From the NCBI RefSeq assembly GCF_026914185.1, contig NC_070566.1:3720001-3784000 (forward strand): 64,000 nt of DNA. Reading direction: 5' to 3'. A model generated the notes under the pieces. The model ran no database searches. It was not told the DNA's origin and was given only the letters and a program-made list of their open reading frames with translations. Below are positions 1-11,810 of the stretch, piece by piece (position 1 is the first letter of the stretch; the number at the start of each line of letters is the position of its first letter). The translations under genes were made by a program, and so were the position numbers. Source of the DNA: Puccinia triticina. Its lineage: Eukaryota > Basidiomycota > Pucciniomycetes > Pucciniales > Pucciniaceae.

Positions 1-805
1 CCTACTCGCCGAGCAGGTTGACCTACTCGCCGAGCAGGTTGACCTACTCGCCGAGCAGGTTGACCTACTCGCCGAGCAGGTTGACCTACTCGCCGAGCAG
101 GTTGACCTACTCGCCGAGCAGGTTGACCTACTCGCCGAGCAGGTAAAAGTTCGCCGAGAGGGTACTTTTAGCTGCTCGGCCTTCAGGATGATCTGGTCGC
201 CTGGCGGGTACAGTTACAGGTATGTACTCCGTCTCGGCCAGCACGTCACCTTACTGGCAAGTAGGTAACAGTACCTGCTTGGCGAGCAGGTTGACCTACT
301 CGCTGAGCAGGTAAAAACTCTCCAAGAGAGTATTTCTGCTCGGCCATCAACCTGGTTGCCGGGTGGGTACAGTTACAGGTGCCTGTTTCGGCTTGGCCAG
401 CGGGTCATCTGGCTTGCCACGCAGGTAACAGTACCTGCTTGGCGAGCTTTTACCTGCTCGGCCATCAGGATTACCTGCTCGCCAAGCAGGTGCTTTTACC
501 TGCTTGGTAAGAAGGTTGACCTGCTCTTCAAGCAGATACCTGTAGCCGCTTTGAAGCGGGAAGAAGTACCTGCTCGGCGCTGTTACCTGCTTGGCCAGTT
601 GACCTGCTGGCCGCGCCGGAGCAGGTACCTGTAACTGTACCTGCTCACCGAGCAGGTCGTCCCGATGGCCGAGCCGATAAAACTGCCTGTTTGGCAAGCT
701 TTTACCTGCTTGGCGAGCTTTTACCTGCTTGGCGAGCTTTTACCTGCTCAGCAAGCTTTTACCTGCTCCGCGAGCTTTTACCTGCTCAGCAAGTATGTAG
801 GTCAT
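1..805. repeat. Palindromic minisatellite A, first block
   Basis: Positions 1-147 are about seven tandem copies of a 21-bp unit built on the motif CTCGCCGAGCAGG. From about 150 to 800 the same core (CCTGCTNGGC / GCCNAGCAGG) recurs irregularly on both strands at roughly 20-40 bp spacing. Each core is an inverted repeat able to form a short hairpin. Open frames here are by-products of the repeat and are not called as genes. The same family returns at 24.7-26.2 kb. Confidence 0.85.
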
Positions 806-825
806 AACCTGCCAGTGCTAGCCAA

Positions 826-1016
826 TTCCTGGGAGCAAAACTCCACAGGCAAACTGCTTTAGCAGTTTTCCTGGGAGCAAAACTCCACAGGCAAACTGCT
901 TTAGCAGTTTTCCTGGGAGCAAAACTCCACAGGCAAACTGCTAAAGCAGTTTTCCTGGGAGCAAACCTCCACAGGCAAACTGCTAAAGCAGTTTTCCTGG
1001 GAGCAAACCTCCACAG
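826..1016. repeat. Minisatellite B, left part
   Basis: About 4.5 tandem copies of a unit of roughly 42 bp that contains the palindrome AACTGCTAAAGCAGTT (or AACTGCTTTAGCAGTT) and the spacer CCTGGGAGCAAAACTCCACAG. The array is interrupted at 1016 by the hAT element and continues at 6532 in the same register. Confidence 0.85.
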
Positions 1017-1404
1017 CAAGGGTGAAACCGCTGCGCTGCACTGACATCAGCGGCACTTTTAGCGCAGCGCAGCGGTCCACCGCTGATTCTCCAGCCCAAT
1101 CAGCGTTTATACAGCTGAGAATTTCCGGTGATCAGCGTTAGCGCAGCGAATAAATGAGCGCTAAAGCTGACAAAAAGCGCAGCGCAGCGGAAATTGCGCT
1201 GAATTGCCGCTGACCGCTATTTCAGCTGTCAGCGCGCTGTTTCCGCTGTGAGCGCTGACTGCTGCCGCAGCGGAAGCGCCGCTGTCAGTGAGGCGCAGCG
1301 CATTTTTTCCGCAGTGACACGCACGTGGCCCAAGTGCTATCCCGCTTGGCTTCCACGTATTCGACCCCTAGCTGACCTGCCTTCCTCTGATTCTCCTCAT
1401 CACC

Positions 1405-4400
1405 ATGGTTGAAGACAACGGACTTAGTGAAGATAATGAAGATCAGGACCGGACCAATCACCCTTACACCCCTCCTAACACAATCGATGATCCTATCAAT
1501 GTCCCCCAATCCACCCGCCGGGAATCCAGCCGCATTCGTACTCCTAGCACTTGACCTGGCTTCATCCCAACTCTGACTCAAACCAAAACTCATCGACCCT
1601 CCGCTTCATTCTCTGATGCACCAGCACAAACCAGTACCAAATCAAAAAAAAAGAATGTTGCAGATTCCACCGATAAGGAAGTTCGAGCTGCAGGAGTGAA
1701 GCAAACCTCCCGACTTACAGGCCAAGTGATTAATGTCGATACAATTCAGGATTTGGACGATGAAAACCGCCGTGCTCCTGGAAAGAAGAAGGTCCCTGAT
1801 AAAGACAAGGATGGATATGATCACTGTAAACTCTACTTTCATCCTCCGGGTCTTGGTCCCAAGCAGGTATGTTGTTTTGCTGACATTTGTATTTGACCTG
1901 CAAGAGTGAAAATACTGACCCTCAACACTCAAACCCCTCAGGATTCAGAAGCCATCTCCTGGGCTTGCCGTTGGTGCAATAAGGAATATGTTGCCTCAGG
2001 TGGTTCATATTACAACCTCAAGGCTCATCGAGACGGGGCAAATATTAAGGGGTCAATTCGCTTGGCTTGCAAAGGATGGGCAAAGGCCATCAAAGCTGGA
2101 GGTCACTTTCCGCCATCTGTTTCCAAGCTTGCTGTTCAACAGGCACAAGAAAACCAATCCAGTGCCGGCACTTTGCTCGCATATGCAACCAAAGGGAAAT
2201 TTGATAACAATACTTTGAATAAGCTGATTGTTGCTTGGATCATACAACAGTCGCTGCCTTGGATCAGAATCGAGGATTTCCACCTCCGTGTTGCTTTCAA
2301 CCACGCACTCCACAACTCTCAGCTACACTCTTGGATCTGGGCAGCCACTCAAGCTCGTCAACTTTACCTGGAGCTGCGTACCCAAGTCATCAAAGCTATC
2401 ATCATGTGTTTGGGTTTAATTTTGTTTTTCATTTTATTTCCTTTTTGAGACTAACGTGATTCTGTTTAACTTTGACTTAGGAATCAAACTCAAAAATATC
2501 CCTTGTCTCGGATGTCTGGACCACTAAGCGTAGTCATAAAGTGTTTGTCGGGATAGGAGTCTGTTATATCAATCAACAGTGGAAATTTGTATGTGAACAT
2601 CTCTAAATGAAGTACGTTGCATGGCATCACAACGGGAAGTATCTGGCCCATCCCTTTGCCAACGTACTTCTCAAACATGGCCTTCATCAAAAGATAAGTA
2701 GATTTTTCTCACGTTTGGATTACACCAGTTTCATTCATTGTCGCTTACTTCAAATCAAATCTATTACATCCTGGCGCAGACGACTGATTCTGGAAGTAAC
2801 AACTTCACCATGGCGAAAGGTGTAGCTGCAATTTTTCGCGAGTTTGATGGAACACGCTGGGATGTTGAGAACAATCACCACCAATGTGTTTGTCACGTAT
2901 TAGCACTTATCCTAGGTGCTGGATTGAAGGCGCTCAAACTATCAACAAACACTGTTCGCCCCAAAAAAGATGATCATCCGTTTCCAGTTCTCAGTCCAAT
3001 TATTGAGGTGGATGAGCCTGAAGATACAAGCAATCTTGAGATTTTCAAAGTTCACAACAAGGTAGAGTTACATGAAGAATGGGTGGAACCTGAGGATGCC
3101 GAGAAAGGAACGCCTCAGGCCAGATGGGTTTGGGATGATGATGAAGAGGATCCGGGCAATGAGACCGGTATTGTATTCACTTTGAAGAAGGTGAGCTATC
3201 CTCCAATTGTCTCAACAATCACCCAATATTCACATTGTTTCTTTATGTCGTTATCAGATTGATTACATCTGCCATCAAATTGCTTTGTCTCCCCAAAAGC
3301 GAGCAGAATGGAAACTTTGGGCTTCCAAGCTGGGCTATAAAGGACGAGGTCTCATTGCCGGTTACGGGATCTGCTGGAATATTGCTTTTGACAGTCAACA
3401 ACAAGCTTACAAAGGGAGGAAAGTCATCAAGCAACTGCTTGAAAATGAGGACGAGATGCACGCAGGAAAATTGCCTGCCGGCCACTTCTTCAGGTCCTAT
3501 AGTTTGAATGCCAATGAGTGGGAGGAAGTAAATAACCTCAATAGTGTATTCAAGGTAAGTTTATTTTGTTCTTGTCTTCAGCCCTTCAGCTTCCTTGGTA
3601 ATCATGATTAACTGAATAACTTGAACCTTGATAAATTAAAATCAGGAATTCCTTGAGTTGACAAAGCAAATGGAGGGGGACTATGCTAAACTTGCGATGG
3701 TACTGTATGAATATGTTCAATTAGAAGACTTTCTTAACAAACAGAAGCATGCCGCAGCTGCCGCAAATACCTCCCTTTGGCCAATGTTTGAGCCAATGCT
3801 CAAGATCACAAAAAAGTACCTCAATCTAGCCCTCAACTGTGACACAATCATACTCGCAACTTTCCTTCATCCTGCATGGCGTATGATGTTATTCAACAAA
3901 CGTTTTGAAGTTCACATTACACGGATCACTGAGCTCATCCAAGAAACGTTTGAAGAACGTGAATTTCACCTGAAGTCGCTTGAACCAATATCACCTCCAA
4001 AAGATAGTCGCTCTGATCCAAATGGCAGCCCCACCAATGTGGATTCTGAAAGCAATGGCGACAAGTTTAACTTTTATCCCGAGAATCCCCAAGCCATCCA
4101 AATGAACACCAAGATCAAGCGCTACACTAATGGCAATTTTCCCATGGACAAGAAGGGATGTGCCTTAGCTTGGTGGAAGGTGAGGCTCATTTTTTATTCA
4201 ATGCCAATTATTTGGTCCTTAGCTAATCTTAAATTTAATACACACTACATAGATTCATTGCAAGGACTTTCCCGTTTTGGGATCCTTGGCCCGTGATTTT
4301 CTGGCCTGTCCAGCAAGCTTGGCGAGTGTCGAGCGGACGTTCTCAGCGGCTGCACAAGTATGTGCCACAGGTAGGTCAGGGCTGGCTGCACGCACAATCA

Positions 4401-4456
4401 AGTGTTGCATAAGCAGCCACATGTGGCTTGTGAATGGTGTCAGGATGGGTGGATAA
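1405..4456 (+). pseudogene. hAT transposase (BED-like N-terminus, hATC dimerisation domain), nonsense-mutated
   Basis: Multi-exon transposase. Supported exons are 1405-1866, 1942 to about 2385, 2481 to about 2690, 2780-3190, 3258-3554, 3646-4179 and 4253-4456; most introns have GT...AG ends and all these exons share one phase. Exon 2 starts with a BED-like zinc finger (WACRWCNKEY, then a His-containing stretch). The middle holds the RNase-H-like region (KISLVSDVWTT, TTDSGSNN, NNHHQCVCH). The last two exons form the hAT C-terminal dimerisation domain (LAWWK, then DFLACPASLASVERTFSAA, ending in SSHMWLVNGVRMGG). Two in-frame stops break it: TGA at 1552-1554 and TAA at 2604-2606. The donor sites near 2386 and 2690 are weak or decayed. 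The gene is therefore a recent but dead copy. It sits centrally in an element with intact TIRs, which supports the family call. Confidence 0.9.
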
Positions 4457-4481
4457 TTTGAAGACTGCCAGAAAGTCATCA

Positions 4482-5718
4482 CACTTCAAGGATAATTAAA
4501 TTTCCCAAAAAAATTTCTCAAAGTTTGAGGTTGGGAAAATCATTGAAAAAAAATCACTCTGTACTGAAAAAAAATGCAAACTGAGCGTGCTCAGCCAAAA
4601 AAATAAAATTTGTCAGACTGAGTAAAAAACAATGGGGCACATTTTTGGGGTGATTTGTTGCACGGGCCTGCACAAGGCCCGCATGGGCCCCTAACAGGCC
4701 CATTGGGCCCATTGAAAAAGTAGTATTTGTTTGGAATTCCCATGCTCTGCTGAAATGTGAAATGGGTCAAACTGAATAAAAAAAGATGGGGGTACATTTT
4801 TGGGGAGATTTTTTGGACGGGCCTGAATGAGGCCCACATGGCCCCCAAAAAGCCCACTGGGCCCATTGAAAGAGTAGCCTTGGTCAAGAATGCCTATGCT
4901 CAGCTAAGAAACAAAAATGTGTCAACCTGAGTAAAAAACATGGGGCCACACTTTTGGGGAGGGCTTATTGACAGACCTGCATCAGGCCCGTCAGGGCCCA
5001 CCCAAAGCTGTTTTGGCCAACCCAGAAGTAGTCTTGGTTAAGAATGCCCATATGATGTTTCAGAGCAGCACCAATTGACCACTAATCAACAGAAGATATT
5101 GAAGGGCTTCTGACATCTGTATGACATTTGTGCACTCACAGAATGTATGTCCAGGCCCTTTCCTTTTCCTTGGAACCCTGTTGGCCCGTACAGGCCTGAT
5201 GCAGGCCCATACAGGCCTGATTCAGGCCCGTCCAAAAAGCCTCCCCAACAATATGCCCCTAGGGTTTTTACTCAGTCTGACACATTTTATTTCTTAGCTG
5301 AGCATATGCTTTCTTGACCAAGGCTACTCTTTCAATGGGCCCAGTGGGCTTTGTGGGGGCCATGTGGGCCTCATTCAGGCCCATCCAAAAAATCTCCCCA
5401 AAAATGTACCCCCATGTTTCTTATTCAGTTTGACCCATTTCACATTTTAGCAGAGCATGGGAATTCCAAACAAATACTACTTTTTCAATGGGCCCAACGG
5501 GCCTGTTAGGGGCCCATGCGGGCCTTGTGCAGGCCCGTCCAACAAACCACCCCAAAAATGTGCCCCAATGTTTTTTACTCAGTCTGACACATTTTTATTT
5601 TTTTGGCTGAGCACACTCAGTTTGCATTTTTTTCAGTACAGAGTGATTTTTTTTTGATTATTTTCCCAACCTCAAAATTTGAGTATTTTTTTTGGGAAAT
5701 TTAATTATCCTTGAAGTG
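4482..5718. mobile_element. Foldback (giant hairpin) element, CACTA-like ends, copy 1
   Basis: The whole element is one imperfect inverted repeat of about 1.24 kb. It starts CACTTCAAGGATAATTAA and ends with the reverse complement, and inner blocks mirror each other (GGGCCCATTGAAAAAG on the left, CTTTTTCAATGGGCCC on the right). TSDs are TCA at 4479-4481 and 5719-5721. CACT termini plus 3-bp TSD fit the CACTA (EnSpm) superfamily. There is no coding capacity, so it is non-autonomous. It lies 25 bp after the hAT stop codon. Confidence 0.85.
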
Positions 5719-6004
5719 TCAACAGTGCACGGAAAAACCCAAAGTTCAAAAAGTATGATGATTCTTCCCCCCCCAACCCGCCAAAACCCCCAAAAAAGTA
5801 GCCTATTGTCTTCCTCTTCCTCATTTATATTTAATTATTTCTCACTCCTCATTTTTATTACTTTTTTTCATCCGTTTTTTTTTCTAATGTTGTACTTAGA
5901 TCAGCGGTCATGTCCGACCCCATGGATCTCCAATCAGCGGTTTTGGACCGCTGCGCTGCGCTGAATTTAGCGGTTTTTCCGCTGAAAAAAGTGTCAGCGC
6001 AGCG

Positions 6005-6346
6005 TGTAAGACTCCTAAATAGGGGTCTTCACTGATGGGTCAAAAGGAGGCACGAGGGATAGGCTGAAGAGCCTGGAAGTGATTCTAGTGCCAACATATA
6101 CTGGATTTCAGGGACTAGCCAGTAGAGAGAAGGGATCCAAGGTTCTCTGTAAGTACAACTAGAGTGATGAGAGAGGAGAAGGAAAAAGGCTTACCTAGCC
6201 AGTAGAGAGAAGGGATCCAAGGTTCTCTACTGGACTAGGGAAGAGAGGAACTGAGACTAAGTACAATAGGCTTATGTAATCTTGTGAAAGGCTATGTGAA
6301 GGTCTTGTGAGAGGATCCTGTGAGACCCCCAAAGGTGGGGCTCACA
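6005..6346. mobile_element. Solo LTR, family alpha
   Basis: A 342-bp segment begins TGTAAGACTCC and ends GGGGCTCACA (TG...CA termini) and is flanked by perfect 5-bp duplications CAGCG at 6000-6004 and 6347-6351. It contains an internal duplication of a block reading AGCCAGTAGAGAGAAGGG (near 6117 and 6198). It has no coding region. The insertion lies in the right subterminal region of the hAT element. Confidence 0.85.
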
Positions 6347-6531
6347 CAGCGGTCCTGCCGCTGACAGACCACTGATTTAGCGCGCTAATCATCAACATTT
6401 TTTTCCGGTGAGAACTATCAGCGCTCAGCGCAGCGCCCCACCCGCTGAATGTCAGCGCAGTGCAGCGGGGCCAAAAACCGCTGCGCTGACCGCTTCGCTG
6501 CGCTGTTTGCAGCGAAGCTGTTTCACCCTTG

Positions 6532-7212
6532 TCCACAGGCAAACTGCTAAAGCAGTTTTCCTGGGAGAAAAACTCCACAGTCAAACTGCTGAAGCAGTTC
6601 TGCTGAAGCAGTTCTGCTGAAGCAGTTCTGCTGGAGGCAAACTGCTAAAGCAGTTCTGCTGGAGGCAAACTGCTAAAGCAGTTCTGCTGGAGGCAAACTG
6701 CTAAAGCAGTTCTGCTGGAGGCAAACTGCTAAAGCAGTTCTGCTGGAGGCAAACTGCTAAAGCAGTTCTGCTGGAGGCAAACTGCTAAAGCAGTTCTGCT
6801 GGAGGCAAACTGCTAAAGCAGTTCTGCTGGAGGCAAACTGCTAAAGCAGTTCTGCTGGAGGCAAACTGCTAAAGCAGTTCTGCTGGAGGCAAACTGCTAA
6901 AGCATTTTTCTTGGGAGAAAAAAACTGCTAAAGCAGTTTTCCTGGGAGCAAAACTCCACAGGCAAACTGCTAAAGCAGTTTCCCTGGGAGAAAAACTCCA
7001 CAGTTAAACTGCTAAAGCAGTTTTCCTGGGAGAAAAACTCCACATTCAAACTGCTAAAGCAGTTTTCCTGGGAGAAAAACTCCGCAGTCAAACTGCTAAA
7101 GCCGTTTTCCTGGGAGAAGAACTCCACAGTCAAACTGCTAAAGCAGTTTTCCGGGGAGAAAAACTCCACAGGCAAACCACTCAAGCAGTTTTCCTGGGAG
7201 CTCAACCACACT
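6532..7212. repeat. Minisatellite B, right part, with a 28-bp variant array
   Basis: Continues the array cut by the hAT insertion. From about 6620 to 6900 the unit contracts to 28 bp (CTGGAGGCAAACTGCTAAAG plus CAGTTCTG), about ten near-identical copies. After 6905 it returns to the longer 42-bp form. The palindromic core is retained throughout, so each unit can form a hairpin. Confidence 0.9.
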
Positions 7213-8014
7213 TGCCCACCTCCTTAAATGAAGGGCTGGTGTAAAATCCCATGCTCCATGCAGGTTTCAAAACTCAATCACTTAAATTTCTTGACTTGCA
7301 ACCTTCATCCCTGCCCCCTGCTCCGGCCTAGATCAGTAGAGAACTGGAATGAATTAATCTTTTCCTGAGCTTGTTAAGCTCCCATTTACCTTTCACTACA
7401 TCTTAACATGTGCTCCTGATCCGCCCACAATTTTACCACCATCAGATGAAAAGGGGAATCCTGACACTGCAGCTGACTACTGGGGTGGTATATGTTAACA
7501 AGCAGTGTAGAATTTCCACTCACTGCAGCGTAGAGGGAAAGCAGCAGGCAGCTGAGTATAAGGGTGAAAGCGCTGCACTGCAACAAGCACAGCACAATTT
7601 GCCCCCGCTGTGGTAGAAGAAAGTGAGGCTCTGGTATAAAATGACCAGAGTGACTCTTCTACGCAACATATATCCCGGGTAGTCAAGGGAACATCTGAAA
7701 TCTGGCACGTAAAGCACATGAAGAAATACACAGAAGGTAAAGAAAGCAATCTGTAAAGCAAAAAGAGTAATAATAACCACAAGAATCCACCACAAAAGTA
7801 AGGTAAACTATGGACGGAGACCAGACCCGCAGGGGGAGGTAGCCCTGTCAGCCTGTATGAAACTAACCGTGTCTGAGAGGGTTGTTACTATCAAGATGAT
7901 GGTGTAAGATGCCAAGAATGTGCCAATGGGTTCGTGGTAAGACCTGTAAAAGGTTTCACTCTATCAGTAATCTTGACTGAGAGGCTTGCTCAATTAAGGC
8001 GCATCCAGATCAAC
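7213..8014. other. No gene recognised
   Basis: Unique-looking noncoding sequence. A short block near 7562-7590 begins AAGGGTGAAAGCGCTGC, resembling the hAT terminus at 1017, so this may be hAT-derived debris, but no partner end or TSD is visible. Confidence 0.5.
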
Positions 8015-8017
8015 ACA

Positions 8018-9239
8018 CACTTCAAGGATAATTAAATTCCCCAAAAAAATTACTGAAAGTTTGAAGTTGGGAAAATCATTGAAAAAAAATCACTTCCCAC
8101 TGAAAAAAAATGCTAACTGAGCGTGCTCAGCCAAAAAAATAAAAATGTGTCAGAATGAGTAAAAAACAATGGGGCACATTTTTGGGGTAATTTGTTAGAT
8201 GGGCCTGCATCAGGCCTGCATGGGCCCATACCAGGCCTGTTGGGCCCATTGAAAAAGTAGTATTTGTTTGGAATTCCCATGCTCTGCTAAAATATGAAAT
8301 GGGTCAAACCAAATAAATAATGAGGGGGCACATTTTTTGGGAGATTTTTTCATGGGCCTGAATGAGGCCCACATGGCCCCCAAAAAGCCCACTGGGCCCA
8401 TGGGAAGAGTAGCCTTAGTCAAAAATGCCTTATATGCTCAGCTAAGAAACAAAAATGTGTCAACCTGAGTAAAAAATATGGGGCCACACTTTTGGGGAGG
8501 GCTTATTGACAGACGTGCATCAGGCCCATACGGGCCCACCCAAAGCTGGTTGGGCCAACCCAAAAGTATTTTTGGTTAAGAATGCTCATATGATGTTTCA
8601 GAACAGCACCAATTGGCCACTAATCAACAGAAGATATTGAAGGGCTTCTGACATCTGTATGACATTTGTGCACTCACAGAATGTAGGTCCAGGCCCATCC
8701 CTTCCCCTAAGAAACCTGTTGGCCCGTTCGGGCCTGATACAGGCCCGTCCAAAAAGCCTCCCCAAAAATTTCCCCCCCCCCCATTTTTTACTCAGTCTGA
8801 CACATTTTTATTTCTTAGCTGAGCATATGCTTTCTTAACCAAGGCTACTCTTTCAATGGGCCCAGTGGGCTTTGTGGGGGCCATGCGGGCCTCATTCAGG
8901 CCCATGAAAAAATCTCCCAAAAAATGTGCCCCCTCATTATTTATTTGGTTTGACCCATTTCATATTTTAGCAGAGCATGGGAATTCCAAACAAATACTAC
9001 TTTTTCAATGGGCCCAACAGGCCTGGTATGGGCCCATGCGGGCCTGATGCAGGCCCATCTAACAAATCACCCCAAAAATGTGCCCCATTGTTTTTTACTC
9101 ATTCTGACACATTTTTATTTTTTTGGCTGAGCACGCACAGTTAGCATATTTTTTCAGTAGGAAGTGATTTTTTTTCAATGCTTTTCCCAACTTCAAACTT
9201 TAAGTAATTTTTTTGGGGAATTTAATTATCCTTGAAGTG
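8018..9239. mobile_element. Foldback element, CACTA-like ends, copy 2
   Basis: Closely related to 4482-5718 over its full length, with the same CACTTCAAGG termini and the same mirrored interior. TSDs are ACA at 8015-8017 and 9240-9242. A second copy with a different 3-bp duplication shows the ends are genuine and that the family moved as a unit. Confidence 0.85.
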
Positions 9240-9242
9240 ACA

Positions 9243-10841
9243 GGGTGTTAATAGGCATCCAAGGAATAACTCAACTTGGGTTCGTGGTTTTACCTACAGA
9301 AAGGTAAGGGTAATCAAGAGTTGAGAGTGTTCCTGAACTGAATGATGGGTGAGAATGAAAGCACTGTTTAACTATAGTATGGGTTAAACTTTGCTGTAAA
9401 TATATTCTGAGGGATAAACAGTCCTGGGGGGCGTTTTTATATAGAGGGGAAAAGAGCAGCAGGGAACATGAGGCGCTTGGAGGCGCTTCAGGACCAGGGG
9501 GGAACTGGAAGCGCTCAAGGGAAGCGGATCCTCATGAGGATCAACATTGGAAATGATCAGGGCAGTGTAATGATCAGTAGCTGTGCACACTAGCTGATCA
9601 TAACCAATCAGTGATTCCATTCAGTGCTCTTTGAATTGGATTACATCATGTATTGTTTATGTATTTATATCATAACCAATATATTATGTAAATGGGGACT
9701 GAGGCGTAACAGGGGATAAATGAGTGATACCTGTCTTCAGGTATTTCACGTGTACAGTAATATTATAATGTATTGTAATCTTACTGTTGCACGTAACTTA
9801 ACTCTCATAACAACAGTACATTATGGTAACTGTATTTAACTCTGGTTATCTGTAATGTAATGTATAACAGGAGTACATTCTTAAGCTTGTATCTAATGAT
9901 ATACATATGTCATAAAGGTGTAAAAAGGAATGTACTATATGTAATGTGAACAATTGCAGGTACTTGGTACGTGTAAGGTACTGTGACATGTACTCTGTGG
10001 CTGACAAGCCCGGGTCCAAGCACGCGAATGAGAGCGCCCAGTCTGAGCTTAGAGAGTCAAGGCTAGACAGAGATTAATTATGTTTAGGACCGGGCTCATG
10101 CACCGGCCGTAAGAACCTTCATAATCTAGCTCCCTGAGACTCTTGCAGCCCTGCATGAAGACTAATCCCTAACGCTCTCCACCATCTCTCCACTACTTGT
10201 TGGCTCCGCGCGACAATTTCTCAGTTCTCCTGCCCACCCCACGGGATTAGAATCCTCGTGAGATTGGGTTGGTATAGCCCAAACCCCTTCTCCACTCCGG
10301 CCAGGGCAGTCAGTCCCATTCTTTCCTCTCTGCTTCAGGAGGAGAGTCCTCGAGTTGCTTGCTACCCACCCTGGGGCTCCTTCCTAGAACAGGATGTGAT
10401 ACCCTGTAGGTAGTGAAGCCCCAGAACACTCAAGGCTCTCCGCCGAGACACAAACACCGGCCCCGGTGAAAACCTACCGGCAGGTAGGGACCACAAGGGC
10501 CTGCAGGATGACCTTCAGCTACCGCGGCAGTAGCAATGGCCATCCCGGAAACGTGTGCAGAAAATGAACGAGTGGAGACAGCTTGGACCACAGTAAAAGC
10601 CATAGAAAACGTAAGAAAACACCACCACAAAACGCAATCCATCAAGAAATAAGCAAGAAACTGTGGAGTAAAGCAAAATCTATGATCAGATCAATAATCC
10701 ATGGAAGAGTAAGTTAAATCATAAAATAATGCAACGATAAGATGCGCGGGGGGAAGAAAGAAACTGTGACTGTATAAGTAGAAATCCCCCCCTCTCCGCT
10801 GTAGAAAGGAGAACCCAGTAAACTCTGCCACACGTCATAAC
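9243..10841. other. No gene recognised, partly AT-rich noncoding DNA
   Basis: From 9620 to about 9990 the sequence is AT-rich with many short repeats of the TGTAATGTAATG kind. From 10000 to 10400 it is of mixed composition. No reading frame shows a recognisable domain or sensible codon structure. Confidence 0.5.
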
Positions 10842-11805
10842 TGTGAGCCTGAGTCTCTATAGTGACAACAGGACACAAGAAGTGGGGGGGCAATAGTTGG
10901 ATTTCTTGGGATAAAGAAACTACAACTATAAGAGAAAAAGAGAAAGAGAGAGAGAAACCAAGCAGGATAAGGAAAAAGAGAAGTACTAGGTCATTCTAGT
11001 GGGAATGCACGTCCACTGGCAATGCTACTCTTCAAAAGAGTGCTGCTAATCTGTGCTAGAAGTGCTACAGCTTCCTCTCAGGAGGGTATCTGGATTAGAT
11101 AAGTTGAATCCAGCCACAATTTTTTAGCTTCCTTCTGGATAGTCAAGGTTCTTAAAGGGAAACCTGAGGGACAGCCCTGTAACCTAGATTTGAGGCAAAG
11201 GCCAAGTGATAATAAGGGACAGCCCTGTGATCAAGATAGAGGCAAAGGCCTGTGGATTTGGAGGGACAGCCCTGTGATCAAAAAGGAGGCAAAACCAGAA
11301 GAAAGAGCAGATCAAGCAAGACACAGAGTTGTACCTCTGAGATAAACAAGGTTCAGTGAAAGAGGTTACTTACTGTCAATATCCTAGGCGCCTGTGACGG
11401 TAGGTATACTGGGAGTATAGTAGGCTCTTTGGTGGTGATCCTGGAGTTATCTGGGTGGTGGTTCTGGTGTGCTGAAGTCTGTGGATCCTCCAGCTGCATG
11501 GGGGATCCTGAATTCGAAAATTTTCAAAGTTGGATGACATAATCACACATGTACATGTGGTTGGGAGCGCTCAGGCGCGACTACACAACGCTGCTGCGCA
11601 TGTGTGTCACAAACCACAAACTCTATGAAGGAGTAGAGATATTGTAAAGTGATCAGTGAACACTGGGGTCAAAATTGCATGAGAAATCAGAATCTGAAGT
11701 CAAAACAACCTTATTTCTTAAGGTTAAAAAGATATGAGCACATTTAGTTATAAAATGGAGATAAAAGGCAGTTTTAGGTCAACTGTGTTGACTCTAAGGC
11801 TGACA
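10842..11805 (-). mobile_element. Solo LTR, family beta (LTR of the Gypsy element at 47.5-56.1 kb)
   Basis: Begins TGTGAGCCTGAG and ends CTAAGGCTGACA on the plus strand. It is flanked by 5-bp duplications ATAAC (10837-10841 and 11806-11810). It matches the 3' LTR at 47551-48520 along its length, which gives the orientation: the element reads on the minus strand. Confidence 0.9.
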
Positions 11806-11810
11806 ATAAC

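Larger units (their letters stand above)
1017..6531 (+). mobile_element. hAT-superfamily DNA transposon, complete ends, inactivated
   Basis: Both ends carry the terminal inverted repeat CAAGGGTGAAAC, extending with mismatches to about 23 bp, and match the hAT terminal consensus CARNG. The flanking direct repeat TCCACAG (1010-1016 and 6532-6538) is a 7-bp match; hAT duplications are normally 8 bp, so one base may have been lost. Subterminal regions (1017-1320 and about 5900-6531) are packed with GCGCAGCG and AGCGCT motifs on both strands, as expected of transposase-binding subterminal arrays. Inside lie the transposase pseudogene, the foldback element 4482-5718 and the solo LTR 6005-6346. Removing the two insertions leaves an element of about 3.9 kb, normal for hAT. 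Confidence 0.85.
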
